64,000 bases of DNA, from positions 310,001 through 374,000 of the forward strand of contig NZ_JBDZDQ010000004.1 of assembly GCF_040049295.1 (NCBI RefSeq). Direction: 5' to 3'. Positions 46,838 through 55,130 of the stretch are shown here, one piece after another (positions within the stretch are counted from its first letter, which is position 1; each line of letters begins with the position of its first letter). The translations under genes and the position numbers were made by a program. The DNA is from Sphingomonas sp. KR3-1 (GTDB lineage: Bacteria > Pseudomonadota > Alphaproteobacteria > Sphingomonadales > Sphingomonadaceae). The notes under the pieces were generated by a model that was not told the DNA's origin, did no database searches, and saw nothing but the letters and a program-made list of their open reading frames with translations.

Positions 46838-48130
46838 ATGAACGAGAATCTCACCCCCAAGGCAATCGTCGCCGCCCTCGACGCGCACATCATCGGCCAG
46901 AAGGACGCCAAGCGCGCCGTCTCGGTCGCGATGCGCAACCGCTGGCGCCGCCAGCAGCTCTCGGCGGACCTGCGCGACGAGGTCACGCCCAAGAACATCC
47001 TGATGATCGGGCCGACCGGCTGCGGCAAGACCGAGATCAGCCGCCGCCTCGCCAAGCTCGCCGATGCGCCCTTCGTCAAGGTGGAGGCGACCAAGTTCAC
47101 CGAGGTCGGCTATGTCGGCCGCGACGTCGAGCAGATCGCCCGCGACCTGGTCGAGGAAGCGATCCGGCTCGAGAAGGAGCGCCGCCGCGCCGCGGTGAAG
47201 GACAAGGCCGAGGAAGCCGCGATGCAGCGCCTGCTCGACGCGCTCACCGGCAAGGACAGCTCCACCGCCACGCGCGAGGCGTTCAAGCAGCGCTTCCATG
47301 ACGGCTCGCTCGATGCCAGCGAGATCGAGATCGAAGTCGAGCAGGCCTCGCAAATGCCCTTCGACATCCCGGGCGCCGCTCCGCAGATGATCAATCTCGG
47401 CGAGATGATGAAGGGCCTGGCCGGCTCCCCGCTCAAGCGCCGCAAGATGAGCGTGCGCGCGGCCTGGGAAAAGCTCGTCGAGGAAGAGGCCGACAAGCGC
47501 CTCGACCAGGACGAAGTGAGCCGGGTTGCCCTCGCCGATGCCGAGGCGAACGGCATCGTCTTCCTCGACGAGATCGACAAGATCGCCGTTTCCGACGTGC
47601 GCGGCGGCTCGGTCAGCCGCGAAGGCGTCCAGCGCGACCTGCTGCCGTTGATCGAGGGCACCACGGTCGCGACCAAATACGGCCCGATGAAGACCGATCA
47701 CATCCTCTTCATCGCCAGCGGTGCGTTCCACGTCGCCAAGCCAAGCGACCTGCTCCCCGAGCTCCAGGGCCGCCTGCCGATCCGCGTAGAGCTGACCGCG
47801 CTGACCGAGGAGGATTTCGTCGCGATCCTCAGCGACACCAAGGCGAGCCTGGTCCAGCAATATGCCGCGCTGCTCGGCACCGAGGGCGTGCGGATCGACT
47901 TCACCGATACCGGCATCCACGCCGTCGCCAAGATCGCGGCGGAAGTGAATGCCGAGATCGAGAATATCGGCGCCCGCCGCCTGCAGACGGTGATGGAGAA
48001 GCTGCTCGAGGACATCAGCTTCGGCGCCGAGGACCGCAAGGGCGAAACGCTGGTGATCGACGCCGCCTATGTCGACAGCCAGCTCGCCGCCGTGGCGCGG
48101 AACACCGACCTGAGCCGGTACGTGCTGTAA
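46838..48130 (+). CDS. hslU: ATP-dependent protease ATPase subunit HslU
   Basis: 430 residues. AAA+ unfoldase of the HslUV protease. Walker [14 protein letters not shown] at about residue 60, the start [33 protein letters not shown], inserted I domain (about 110-240), Walker [12 protein letters not shown] and sensor/C-terminal part ending LSRYVL, whose last residues dock into HslV. Start directly after the small gene. A long palindromic element follows. Confidence 0.97.
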   Translation: MNENLTPKAIVAALDAHIIGQKDAKRAVSVAMRNRWRRQQLSADLRDEVTPKNILMIGPTGCGKTEISRRLAKLADAPFVKVEATKFTEVGYVGRDVEQIARDLVEEAIRLEKERRRAAVKDKAEEAAMQRLLDALTGKDSSTATREAFKQRFHDGSLDASEIEIEVEQASQMPFDIPGAAPQMINLGEMMKGLAGSPLKRRKMSVRAAWEKLVEEEADKRLDQDEVSRVALADAEANGIVFLDEIDKIAVSDVRGGSVSREGVQRDLLPLIEGTTVATKYGPMKTDHILFIASGAFHVAKPSDLLPELQGRLPIRVELTALTEEDFVAILSDTKASLVQQYAALLGTEGVRIDFTDTGIHAVAKIAAEVNAEIENIGARRLQTVMEKLLEDISFGAEDRKGETLVIDAAYVDSQLAAVARNTDLSRYVL

Positions 48131-48135
48131 CCCGA

Positions 48136-48276
48136 AATTCCTCCCCGAGCTCGTCTCGGGGAAGGAGACCATCGCGCAGCGATGGTGGAGGGGCCGCCGT
48201 CGCAGACGGCGGACTGCGTCCGCCGCCCCTCCACCGCCTTCGGCGGTCCCCCTCCCCCAGCAAGCTGGGGGAGGAA
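48136..48276. repeat. Long palindromic intergenic element, copy 2
   Basis: About 141 bases with the same frame as copy 1 at 35361: starts ATTCCTCCCCGAGCTCG, ends AAGCTGGGGGAGGAA, with internal hairpins (CCATCGCGCAGCGATGG; GCCGTCGCAGACGGC). Sits between the convergent hslU and 48285 genes. Confidence 0.8.
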
Positions 48277-48284
48277 CAAGAAGG

Positions 48285-48695
48285 TCACTTCCCCTTCTCG
48301 TACGGCGTGAATTTCCCGAAGGCGCAGAACGGCCCAGGGATGCTAGCGCCCGGATCGAGCACCCGGAAGCGGTCGTTGCGGCAGAGCTGGCCGCCATGCA
48401 CCTCGACGATCAGCGTGGCATAGGGCCGCAGGCTGGGGCAGCTGCTCGCCAAATCGTTGCGCCACAGCGTGCGGCCCACCGGCTTGTAGAGGATCGTGCG
48501 GTCGTCGACGATCTGCGGCCCGTCCGAATCGGAAACGCTGATGCAGTCGCGCGGCGCGCCGGCGACGCGGCCGGCCAGCGCATCGGCCAGGTCCTTCTGC
48601 GCCTCGGCCTGCTGGCTCGCCTGCATTGCGCTGCTCGCCGCGCAGCCCGCCAGCGCCAGCATCGCCCCAATCGCCCCAATTGCCACGCCTCGCAT
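48285..48695 (-). CDS. Small lipoprotein, relative of the next one
   Basis: 136 residues. Lipobox LAGC at about 15-18. A soluble part follows with RDCISVSDSDGPQIVDDRTILY, GRTLWRNDLASSCPSLRPYATLIVEVHGGQLCRNDRFRVLDPG, and the end GPFCAFGKFTPYEKGK. The neighbour at 48707 has the same plan (RNCIARDQ, TILY, WRNDVTGTCSGL, LCRGD, SCVLGTFTPYSK). The ATG at 48695 has GGAGAGG upstream. Function unknown. Confidence 0.75.
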   Translation of the reverse strand: MRGVAIGAIGAMLALAGCAASSAMQASQQAEAQKDLADALAGRVAGAPRDCISVSDSDGPQIVDDRTILYKPVGRTLWRNDLASSCPSLRPYATLIVEVHGGQLCRNDRFRVLDPGASIPGPFCAFGKFTPYEKGK

Positions 48696-48706
48696 CGCGC
48701 CTCTCC

Positions 48707-49096
48707 TCACTTGCTGTAGGGGGTGAACGTGCCGAGCACGCACGAGCCCGTCCGCATCTGGCCCACCCGCGCCCGCGTTGTGACCACGTCGCCGCGGCAC
48801 AGGTCGCTGCCCATGCTCACCACCACCATGATGTCGTCATGCGCCAGCCCCGAACAGGTGCCGGTCACGTCGTTGCGCCACACCTTGTTGCGGCCCTCGA
48901 CATAGAGGATCGTGTGCGGGAAGCCCTTGGTGGTGCCCATCTGGTCGCGCGCGATGCAGTTGCGTGGCTTGCCCGGCGACAGGCCGGCAAGCTGGTGCGC
49001 GATCCGGGCCTCATCGCTGGCCGCGGTCTTCTGGGGCAGCGCCGCATTGGCCGCGCAGGCGGCCAGGATCACGAGCGGCATGGCGAAGCGGAACAT
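48707..49096 (-). CDS. Small lipoprotein, paralogue
   Basis: 129 residues. Signal peptide with lipobox-like LAAC. Shares with the 48285 gene the block RNCI, TILY, WRND, C-x2-L, LCRGD and a final FTPY-K end. The two genes are 11 bases apart and probably one operon, with this one first. Family name not recognised. Confidence 0.75.
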   Translation of the reverse strand: MFRFAMPLVILAACAANAALPQKTAASDEARIAHQLAGLSPGKPRNCIARDQMGTTKGFPHTILYVEGRNKVWRNDVTGTCSGLAHDDIMVVVSMGSDLCRGDVVTTRARVGQMRTGSCVLGTFTPYSK

Positions 49097-49148
49097 CCTC
49101 TATTCTCCCGTCGCCCCCGACATCGCCAGGACTATACCGCGTCGCCGA

Positions 49149-49874
49149 TCAGAATGCATCCTTCGCCGCGCGGCGCTCGGCGAGTTGCTCCGCGCTCTCG
49201 GCGCGCAGGAACGGATTGGTCTCCAGCTCCGCCCCGATCGTCGTCGGCACGGTCGGCTCACCCGCCTCGCGCAGCGCATCGACCTCGGCCATCCGCGCCT
49301 GCAGCGCCTCGTTGTCCGGCTCCACCGTCAGCGCGAAGCGTCCGTTCGCCTGGGTATATTCATGCGCGCAATAGACCACCGTCTCGGGCGGCAGCGTGCG
49401 GAACAGCTGCATGTTGCGGAACATCTGCTCCGCCGTTCCTTCGAACAGCCGGCCGCAGCCCATCGCGAACAGCGTGTCGCCGACGAACAGGATGCCGTCC
49501 TCGGCGAAGTGATAGGCGATGTGCCCCGCGGTGTGCCCCGGCACTTCGAGGACCTGGGCGACGTGCTGGCCGACCTTGATCTTGTTGCTGCCCCCCGCGA
49601 GCCAGTCGGCCCCCGGGATGCGCGTGCCCTCGCCCGACGGCGCGATGATGATCGCCCCGGTCTCGGCCTTGAGCTCGGCATTGCCGCCGGTGTGATCGGG
49701 GTGCCAATGCGTGTTGAGGATGGCGTTGAGCTTCCAGCCGCGCTTCTTGATCTCGGCAAGCACGGGCGCTGCCACGCCCGGATCGACCACTGCGGTCTTG
49801 AACGTGCGCTTGTCGTGAACCAGCCAGATATAATTGTCGCTCATCGCGGGAATGCGAACGATTTCGAGTGGCAT
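49149..49874 (-). CDS. gloB: Hydroxyacylglutathione hydrolase (glyoxalase II)
   Basis: 241 residues, metallo-beta-lactamase fold. The signature THWHPDH (residues 55-61) binds two metals; further ligands in EVPGHTAGHIAYHF and LFVGDTLF; AHEYT near residue 165. C-terminal glutathione-binding part ends in NPFLRAE. It hydrolyses S-lactoylglutathione to lactate. A glyoxalase I-like gene lies 1.5 kb away at 51340, so both steps of methylglyoxal detoxification are nearby, though not adjacent. Confidence 0.95.
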   Translation of the reverse strand: MPLEIVRIPAMSDNYIWLVHDKRTFKTAVVDPGVAAPVLAEIKKRGWKLNAILNTHWHPDHTGGNAELKAETGAIIIAPSGEGTRIPGADWLAGGSNKIKVGQHVAQVLEVPGHTAGHIAYHFAEDGILFVGDTLFAMGCGRLFEGTAEQMFRNMQLFRTLPPETVVYCAHEYTQANGRFALTVEPDNEALQARMAEVDALREAGEPTVPTTIGAELETNPFLRAESAEQLAERRAAKDAF

Positions 49875-49939
49875 TGGACCCTCCCGCTATCTTTGTAGCC
49901 CTTTGCCCGACATTTGCACCAATTCTGCGTAATTTACGA

Positions 49940-50278
49940 TCAGGCCAGCCGGTTGTAGCGCCCCTTGCGGATGCGCGCATAGCCGGTGGCGAGCGTCGTC
50001 GGCTGGCAATGCGAGAGCTCGGCCGCTTCCGCCGCGATGCATACCGGCACGCCCGGCCCGATTTCGGGGAAGCGCCGCATCTCGCCGGGCTGGAGCACCA
50101 CGCGCTGGGGCAGCGCGCCGCGAAAGTCGATCTGGCAGGCGCCGCCGGTCGACGCGATGCACTTGGCGCTGGTCGCGCTGCCATCGGCCTCGACGTCGAA
50201 CGCCACGTCGACCCCCACGCGCTCGGGCCCGTGGCACCCCGCCAGGGCCAGCGCCAGCATCCCCAAACCCCATCGCAT
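49940..50278 (-). CDS. Small lipoprotein, unknown
   Basis: 112 residues with lipobox LAGC near residue 15. A compact soluble part contains a CIAS...CQIDFRG pair and LSHCQPTTLATGYARIRKGRY. Not recognised. Separated by 35 bases from the next minus-strand gene, nitronate monooxygenase, which lies upstream of it. Confidence 0.55.
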   Translation of the reverse strand: MRWGLGMLALALAGCHGPERVGVDVAFDVEADGSATSAKCIASTGGACQIDFRGALPQRVVLQPGEMRRFPEIGPGVPVCIAAEAAELSHCQPTTLATGYARIRKGRYNRLA

Positions 50279-50314
50279 ACGCCACGCTCCAACTGTATTA
50301 TTGATTTAATACAG

Positions 50315-51346
50315 TCAGTCATCACATGCGGACGCAAGTTCCTCCACCAGCCGCGCCACCAGCGCCGCCGCGCCCATTGCCCTCACCCGCGCCACGCCGG
50401 TGCCGGCCCAGAGCGGCGAATAGTCGCCCCGCCCGTCCGTCTCGGCATGTGCGCGCAGCGGCGCCAGCGCGTTGGAGCCATAGGGAAAGGCGGGCACCTC
50501 CCCGCGGATCGGCCCCAGCTCGCGCATCAGCCGGTTGACGATCCCCTGCGCCTCGCGGCCGGAGAACAGGTTGGTGAACGCTGTCGCTGCCTCGGTGCCG
50601 AGCAGCGCGCGAAACGGCGCTGCGATGCTGCTCTCCGGCGTCGCGAGGAAGGCGGTGCCGATCTGCACCGCGACCGCGCCCGCCGCCAGCGCCCGCGCGA
50701 CATCCGCCCCGGTGACGATCCCCCCCGCCGCGATCACGGGCGTCGCGATTGTCTCGGCGAGCAGCTCGGCCAGCGGCACCGGCCGATGCGCGCCGCCCAG
50801 GAACCAGCCCGAATGCCCACCCGCCCCTGCGCCCTGTGCGATCACCGCATCGACCCCGCGCGCGGCCAGCCAGCGCATCTCCTCGGGCGTCGTCGCATTG
50901 CCGAATATCCGCGCGCCCGTCCCGCGCACCCGCGCGAGCAGCGCATCCTCGGGCAGCCCGAAATGGAAGCTGACGATCTCCGGCCGCGCCGCCTCGACCG
51001 CCTCGCACAACGCCGCATCGAACGGCCGGCGCAGCGGCGGCGGTGGCCCCGGAGCCACCCTTTCCTCGGCGTAATAGGGGGCGAGCAGCGCGCGCCAGGC
51101 GCTGTCGTCGGGCGCCGGCTCGGGCAAATGGTGGCAGAAGAAATTGAGGTTGAGCGGCCCGTGCGCCCCGGCCCGCACCTCGGCGACCTGCGCCGCCAGT
51201 TGCGCCGGCATCAGCATCGCGCAGGGCAGCGATCCCACCGCCCCGCCCTGCATCGCCGCGATCGCCAGCGCCGGACCGCCGGCGCCGGCCATCGGCGCCT
51301 GCACGATCGGGGCGCGTGCCCCGAGCGCCTCGAGAAAGCCTACCAA
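50315..51346 (-). CDS. Nitronate monooxygenase-like flavoprotein
   Basis: 343 residues, TIM-barrel of the 2-nitropropane dioxygenase family. Seen: [19 protein letters not shown] at the start, [35 protein letters not shown] (with the active-site His), [37 protein letters not shown]. It oxidises nitronates such as propionate-3-nitronate with FMN. The most likely start is a TTG at 51346 that overlaps the stop of the glyoxalase gene. The frame extends further upstream only as a shadow of that gene. Confidence 0.87.
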   Translation of the reverse strand: MVGFLEALGARAPIVQAPMAGAGGPALAIAAMQGGAVGSLPCAMLMPAQLAAQVAEVRAGAHGPLNLNFFCHHLPEPAPDDSAWRALLAPYYAEERVAPGPPPPLRRPFDAALCEAVEAARPEIVSFHFGLPEDALLARVRGTGARIFGNATTPEEMRWLAARGVDAVIAQGAGAGGHSGWFLGGAHRPVPLAELLAETIATPVIAAGGIVTGADVARALAAGAVAVQIGTAFLATPESSIAAPFRALLGTEAATAFTNLFSGREAQGIVNRLMRELGPIRGEVPAFPYGSNALAPLRAHAETDGRGDYSPLWAGTGVARVRAMGAAALVARLVEELASACDD

Positions 51347-51795
51347 GCGCCCGTGTTGGGCATCGATGCCCAAGGCTCGGCCGGGGCGAGCGGATCGCCC
51401 GCCTGGAGCAGCTCGATCGAGATGTCGTCGGGGGTGCGGACGAACGCCATGTGGCCGTCGCGCGGCGGGCGGTTGATCGTCACGCCTCCCTCGGCCAGCC
51501 GCTGGCAGGTCTCGTAGATATTGTCGACGCGGTAGGCCAAATGCCCGAAATTGCGCCCGCCCGTGTACACCTCGGCCGGGCTGCCATCCTCGGCCGGCCA
51601 GTTCCAGGTCAGTTCCACCTCGGCATCGGCGCGCTGGCCCTCGCCCTTGCTGTCCTCGTCGGCGGCAAGGAAGATCAGCGAGAACCGCCCCTTCTCGCTG
51701 TCCATCCGGCGGACCTGCTTGAGGCCGAGCAGCTCGAAGAACGCGATGGTGGCGTCGGGATCCGTCACGCGGATCATGGTGTGGAGATAGCGCAT
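51340..51795 (-). CDS. gloA: Glyoxalase I-like lactoylglutathione lyase
   Basis: 151 residues, VOC fold with two beta-alpha-beta-beta-beta units. Metal-ligand candidates: H5 in YLHTMIRV, Glu in VELTWNW, His in FGHLAYRVD and Glu in SIELLQ. It isomerises the methylglyoxal-glutathione adduct. C-terminal ending [10 protein letters not shown]. Its stop overlaps the start of the nitronate monooxygenase gene; gloB is 1.5 kb away. Confidence 0.88.
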   Translation of the reverse strand: MRYLHTMIRVTDPDATIAFFELLGLKQVRRMDSEKGRFSLIFLAADEDSKGEGQRADAEVELTWNWPAEDGSPAEVYTGGRNFGHLAYRVDNIYETCQRLAEGGVTINRPPRDGHMAFVRTPDDISIELLQAGDPLAPAEPWASMPNTGAW

Positions 51796-51820
51796 GCGCG
51801 CGGAGATAGGCCTTCTGCTC

Positions 51821-51967
51821 CCCTCCCTGCAAGGGAGGGGTTGGGGTGGGTTGCGCCCCCGGCGAAGGCCGGGGGCGCCCAGCCAGCGGTAGCCGAAAAC
51901 AGAAAAGGCCGGGCATCGAGCCCGACCTTCTCTAACCCACCCTTAGCCCCTCCGTTGCAGGGAGAGG
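51821..51967. repeat. Palindromic intergenic element, second family, copy 1
   Basis: About 147 bases starting CCCTCCCTGCAAGGGAGGG and ending CCTCCGTTGCAGGGAGAGG. The middle reads TAGCCGAAAACAGAAAAGG followed by CCGGGCATCGAGCCCGACC. The same middle is found in reverse orientation in the copy at 57725-57866. Confidence 0.8.
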
Positions 51968-51974
51968 AATCACA

Positions 51975-52724
51975 TCACTTCTCCGTCGCAGAAAACTGCT
52001 CGAGCGCCTTGCGCGCCGCCGTCGCGACCGCGCCGCCCGGCGCCAGCTCGATCGCGCGGTTCCACGCCGCGCGCGCATCGGCTTCGTTGCCGCTCGCCGC
52101 GGCGATATTGCCGGCCTCGAGCTGCACCGAGGGATCGTCGCCGGCGCGACGCAGCGCCTCGGTGATGTCGCCCGCCGCGCGCGGCAGGTCGCCCGCGCGC
52201 CGCGCCAGCGTCGCCGAGAGCAGCCAGGCGAGCGGGTCGTTCGCGGCGTAGGTCGTCGCCTTGTCGATGTCGCTGCGCGCCGCGTCCATGTCGCCGAGCG
52301 CGACCATCGCGCGGGCCCGGTCGAGATGCGCCTCGCCCAGGTCGAGGCCGCCGAGCGTGCCCGTCGCCAGCGCCGCGTCGATTGCCGCACGCGCCTTGGC
52401 CGGCTCGCCGCCGGCGATCCAGGCATTGCCCGCCGAGGCCCAGTAATTTGGCGCGCGCGGATCCTTGCCGGTCTCGGCCTCGCGCGCCGCGTCCTCGAAC
52501 GCGCCGGCCGCCGCCGCCCATTTGCCCTGGTTGGCATAGGACACCCCCAGGCACTGGCGCGCGAGCACGCCGCCGCCCTCGGTACGCCACATCGTCGCAT
52601 CGACCTGGCCCTTGGCCGGATCGCTGGTCGCCAGGTCCATGCACTGGGTGAAGCGCGGTGGCTCCTTGCCCGGCGCCGCAGGGGCAGGAACGGTCTGCAG
52701 GGCGAAGATCAGGAGGGGGAGCAT
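51975..52724 (-). CDS. TPR-repeat protein, secreted
   Basis: 249 residues. Short signal-like start (MLPLLIFALQTVPAPAAPG). Then helical pairs of the tetratricopeptide kind: ANQGKWAAAAGAFEDAAREAE, ASAGNAWIAGGEPAKARAAIDAAL, HLDRARAMVALGDMDAARSDIDKA, SATLARRAGDLPRAAGDITEAL, EADARAAWNRAIELAP. Probably a protein-interaction scaffold in the periplasm. Its start overlaps the end of the hydrolase gene by 16 bases, so the two are coupled. Confidence 0.8.
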   Translation of the reverse strand: MLPLLIFALQTVPAPAAPGKEPPRFTQCMDLATSDPAKGQVDATMWRTEGGGVLARQCLGVSYANQGKWAAAAGAFEDAAREAETGKDPRAPNYWASAGNAWIAGGEPAKARAAIDAALATGTLGGLDLGEAHLDRARAMVALGDMDAARSDIDKATTYAANDPLAWLLSATLARRAGDLPRAAGDITEALRRAGDDPSVQLEAGNIAAASGNEADARAAWNRAIELAPGGAVATAARKALEQFSATEK

Positions 52725-53461
52725 AGGGCCAGGACTTCCTCGAGCGCGCGCACGATCAGGGCCAGGTCCTGCTCGCGCGAAAAGCGGTGTTCGGCGTCCT
52801 TGACCAGCAGAGTCTGCACCATGTCTGAACGGATCACCGCCGCCAGCCGCGGGGCGTGCTCCCAGGGCACTTCCTTGTCCTTCTGGCCCTGGAGCAGCCG
52901 CACCGGCCCGCCCCAGGCGATCGGCTGGACGAGCACGCGGTTCGCCTCGCCCGACGCCCAGAAGGCGCGGGTGGTGACGGTCGGCGCATCGCCATAGTCG
53001 TTGGGCTGCTCGATCCGCCCGCTTTGCAGCAGCGCGAGCTTCTGCTCCATCGTGAAGCCCCAGTCGGTGAAGTCGGGCGCCGCCGCGATGCCGATCATCC
53101 CGGCGACCAGCTCGGGCCGCGCCTTGGCGATCATCGCCATGATCCAGCCGCCCATCGACGAGCCGACCAGCACCGCCGGCCCGCGCACCACTTCCTCGAT
53201 CATCCGGATCGCATCGTCGCGCCAGGTCGCGAGCGTCTCGTCCTCGAAATTCCCCTCACTCGCGCCGCAGCCCGAATAGTCGAAGCGCAGGAAGGCGCGT
53301 CCGTTCGCCCTCGCCCAGGCCTCGAGGTGCAGCGCCTTGCTGCCCTGCATGTCCGACGCGTAGCCGCACAGGAACAGGATGGTCGGCCCCTTGCCCGGCG
53401 TGTGGTGGTAGGCGAGGCGGGGACGCGGCGGCGCTTCGGGAGCGGGGGTTTCTTCGGTCAT
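52709..53461 (-). CDS. Alpha/beta-hydrolase
   Basis: 250 residues, no signal. Motifs: TILFLCGYASDMQGSKALHLEAWA, FDYSGCGASEG, nucleophile elbow VGSSMGGWIMAMIA (Ser), late Asp/His in LVKDAEHRFSR. Similar to ABHD10-like acyl-thioesterases or esterases. Substrate unknown. Cytoplasmic; co-transcribed with the TPR gene. Confidence 0.85.
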   Translation of the reverse strand: MTEETPAPEAPPRPRLAYHHTPGKGPTILFLCGYASDMQGSKALHLEAWARANGRAFLRFDYSGCGASEGNFEDETLATWRDDAIRMIEEVVRGPAVLVGSSMGGWIMAMIAKARPELVAGMIGIAAAPDFTDWGFTMEQKLALLQSGRIEQPNDYGDAPTVTTRAFWASGEANRVLVQPIAWGGPVRLLQGQKDKEVPWEHAPRLAAVIRSDMVQTLLVKDAEHRFSREQDLALIVRALEEVLALCSPS

Positions 53462-53496
53462 GACGGAGGGATAGCCGTCGGCGAAGGCGCTTTAAA

Positions 53497-53661
53497 CCCT
53501 CTACCGCTCTAGCGGGAGAGGGACGCCGACCCCGGCGAAGGCCGGGGGTGGCAGGGTGAGGGTCAGTGAGAGCGGCAAATGCAGCGCCCCCGGCTCGCTC
53601 ACACCCTCACCCTTCCGCCGCTACGCGGCTCCCTCCCTCTCCCGCAAAAGCGGAGAGGGAA
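53497..53661. repeat. Palindromic intergenic repeats
   Basis: Begins with CCCTCTaCCGCT...AGCGGgAGAGGG (53497-53522), followed by GCCGACCCCGGCGAAGGCCGG and then a matching end TCTCCCGCAAAAGCGGAGAG (to 53661). A third kind of palindromic spacer, between the hydrolase start and the metallopeptidase stop. Confidence 0.6.
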
Positions 53662-53667
53662 CGAAGG

Positions 53668-54552
53668 TCAGATCCCGCCCGAAAACGTGTCGCACTTTGC
53701 CGGATCGCCGCTCTCCAGCCCCTTCTTCAGCCACGCCGTGCGTTGCGCCGAGGTGCCGTGGGTGAAGCTTTCCGGCACCACCTGGCCCTGCGACTGCTTC
53801 TGCAGCGTATCGTCGCCGATCGCGTTCGCCGCGGTCATGCCTTCCTCGATGTCGCCCGGCTCGATCCGGTCCTTGTTGCGCGCCGCCCACACGCCGGCAT
53901 AGCAGTCCGCCTGCAGCTCGAGCCGCACCGACAGCGCATTGCCGTCCGCCTCGCTCGACTGCGCCTGGCGTCGCGAAACCTCGCCCGACACGCCAAGCAG
54001 GTCCTGGATATGATGCCCCATCTCGTGCGCGATCACATAGTCGCGAGCGAAGTCGCCCTTGGCGCCGAAGCGCTGCTCGAGCTCCTGGAAGAAGCTGGTG
54101 TCGAGATACACGCGCTGGTCCGCCGGGCAGTAAAAAGGCCCGACCGCAGACGATGCCGAGCCGCAGCCCGATTGCACGCTGTCTTCGTAGAACTTGATCG
54201 TCGCCGGCTGATATTGCTTGCCCTCGGCCTTGAAGATCGCCGCCCAGGTGTCGTCGGCGGATCGCATCACCCGGCACGATTCGAGTCGCGTCGGCGACTG
54301 CTCGCACACCTGCCGCCCGCTCTGCCCCGCGGTCGGCGACTGGCCGCCGCCGCTAGTGCCCAGCATCCCGCCGCCACCCATCGCGAAATAGACGAGCGCG
54401 ATCACGCCGATGATTGCGATGCCGCCGCAGCCCATGCCGCGGCCAAGCAGCAACGGCAGCAATCCGAGCAGCCCGAAGCCGCCACCGCCTCCGCCGCCGC
54501 CACGGCCCGCATCCTCGGCAAAGTCGGTGGGGTCGATATCGTCGAGCCGCAT
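53668..54552 (-). CDS. Neutral zinc metallopeptidase (YpfJ family)
   Basis: 294 residues. Starts MRLDDIDPTDFAED, then a Gly-rich stretch and one membrane helix (IAIIGVIALVYFAMGG), and a C-terminal peptidase with YVIAHEMGHHIQDLLG (HExxH), and the third ligand region RLELQADCYAGVWA. The domain faces the periplasm. Targets unknown. ATG 54552 is the annotated start; the frame opens at 54591. The first 17 bases are also found in the small peptide gene at 54704-54871. Confidence 0.88.
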   Translation of the reverse strand: MRLDDIDPTDFAEDAGRGGGGGGGGFGLLGLLPLLLGRGMGCGGIAIIGVIALVYFAMGGGGMLGTSGGGQSPTAGQSGRQVCEQSPTRLESCRVMRSADDTWAAIFKAEGKQYQPATIKFYEDSVQSGCGSASSAVGPFYCPADQRVYLDTSFFQELEQRFGAKGDFARDYVIAHEMGHHIQDLLGVSGEVSRRQAQSSEADGNALSVRLELQADCYAGVWAARNKDRIEPGDIEEGMTAANAIGDDTLQKQSQGQVVPESFTHGTSAQRTAWLKKGLESGDPAKCDTFSGGI

Positions 54553-54618
54553 AGGTCCTCGCTGCGTTGAACTACCGCAACAATGCCCCACACGGCTCCG
54601 CGTTGCATCTGCCTATTT

Positions 54619-54653
54619 CCGGGGACCGGCGCCGCGACGGCGCCGGTCCCCGG
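54619..54653 (-). terminator. Strong hairpin between small peptide gene and metallopeptidase gene
   Basis: A perfect 15-bp stem, arms CCGGGGACCGGCGCC (54619-54633) and its complement (54639-54653), with a 5-base loop. No T run follows on either strand, so it may act as an mRNA end stabiliser or a Rho-related terminator for the 54704-54871 gene. Confidence 0.55.
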
Positions 54654-54703
54654 AAGCCGCTAGGCGGTTGCGCACCCGCGCGATCGCCTAGCGGTCCGTC
54701 GGC

Positions 54704-54871
54704 TTACCAATAGCCATAGGTCAGGCCGAGCGCGTCGGTGACCCTGACATACCAGGCGCGATTGTCGCCGAGATCGCGGGCATGCTCGGTCGGCGGAATA
54801 TCGTCGAGCCGCATCCCGCCATTGACCACGGTCAGATCCGCCGCATCGAGTTCGACAATAAGATTCTGCAT
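54704..54871 (-). CDS. Small protein with a double-glycine leader pattern
   Basis: 55 residues. Residues 1-19 (MQNLIVELDAADLTVVNGG) look like a double-glycine leader as used by bacteriocin/microcin exporters, with hydrophobic positions at -4, -7 and -12 and GG at 18-19. A 36-residue remainder would be released: it begins MRLDDIPPTEHARDLGDNR and ends in an aromatic tail (LGLTYGYW). Start ATG 54871 has AAGGGGAAGG upstream. No peptidase-exporter gene is in the window. The core's first residues resemble the N-terminus of the neighbouring metallopeptidase (MRLDDIDPTDFAEDAG). Confidence 0.5.
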   Translation of the reverse strand: MQNLIVELDAADLTVVNGGMRLDDIPPTEHARDLGDNRAWYVRVTDALGLTYGYW

Positions 54872-55130
54872 GCCCTTCCCCTTTCGCAAATCATGTATCG
54901 ATCGATCCAGATCAGATCGACTCCGGCATCATAACTTGCGGCATCTTGCAGATGACAGCCGCATCTCTCCCGATTCGGTTCGACAATAGAGAAATTTTGT
55001 TTCGAGAACGCATCGAATTACTTTGCACAAGCCGCGCCAAGCCGTGGACGAAGCCCCGTGGAGAATCCCGCGGCCAAGATGGCCTCCAATTCATTTGCCT
55101 AGGCCGCCGGCTTGGGCCACAGCTCCCGCC

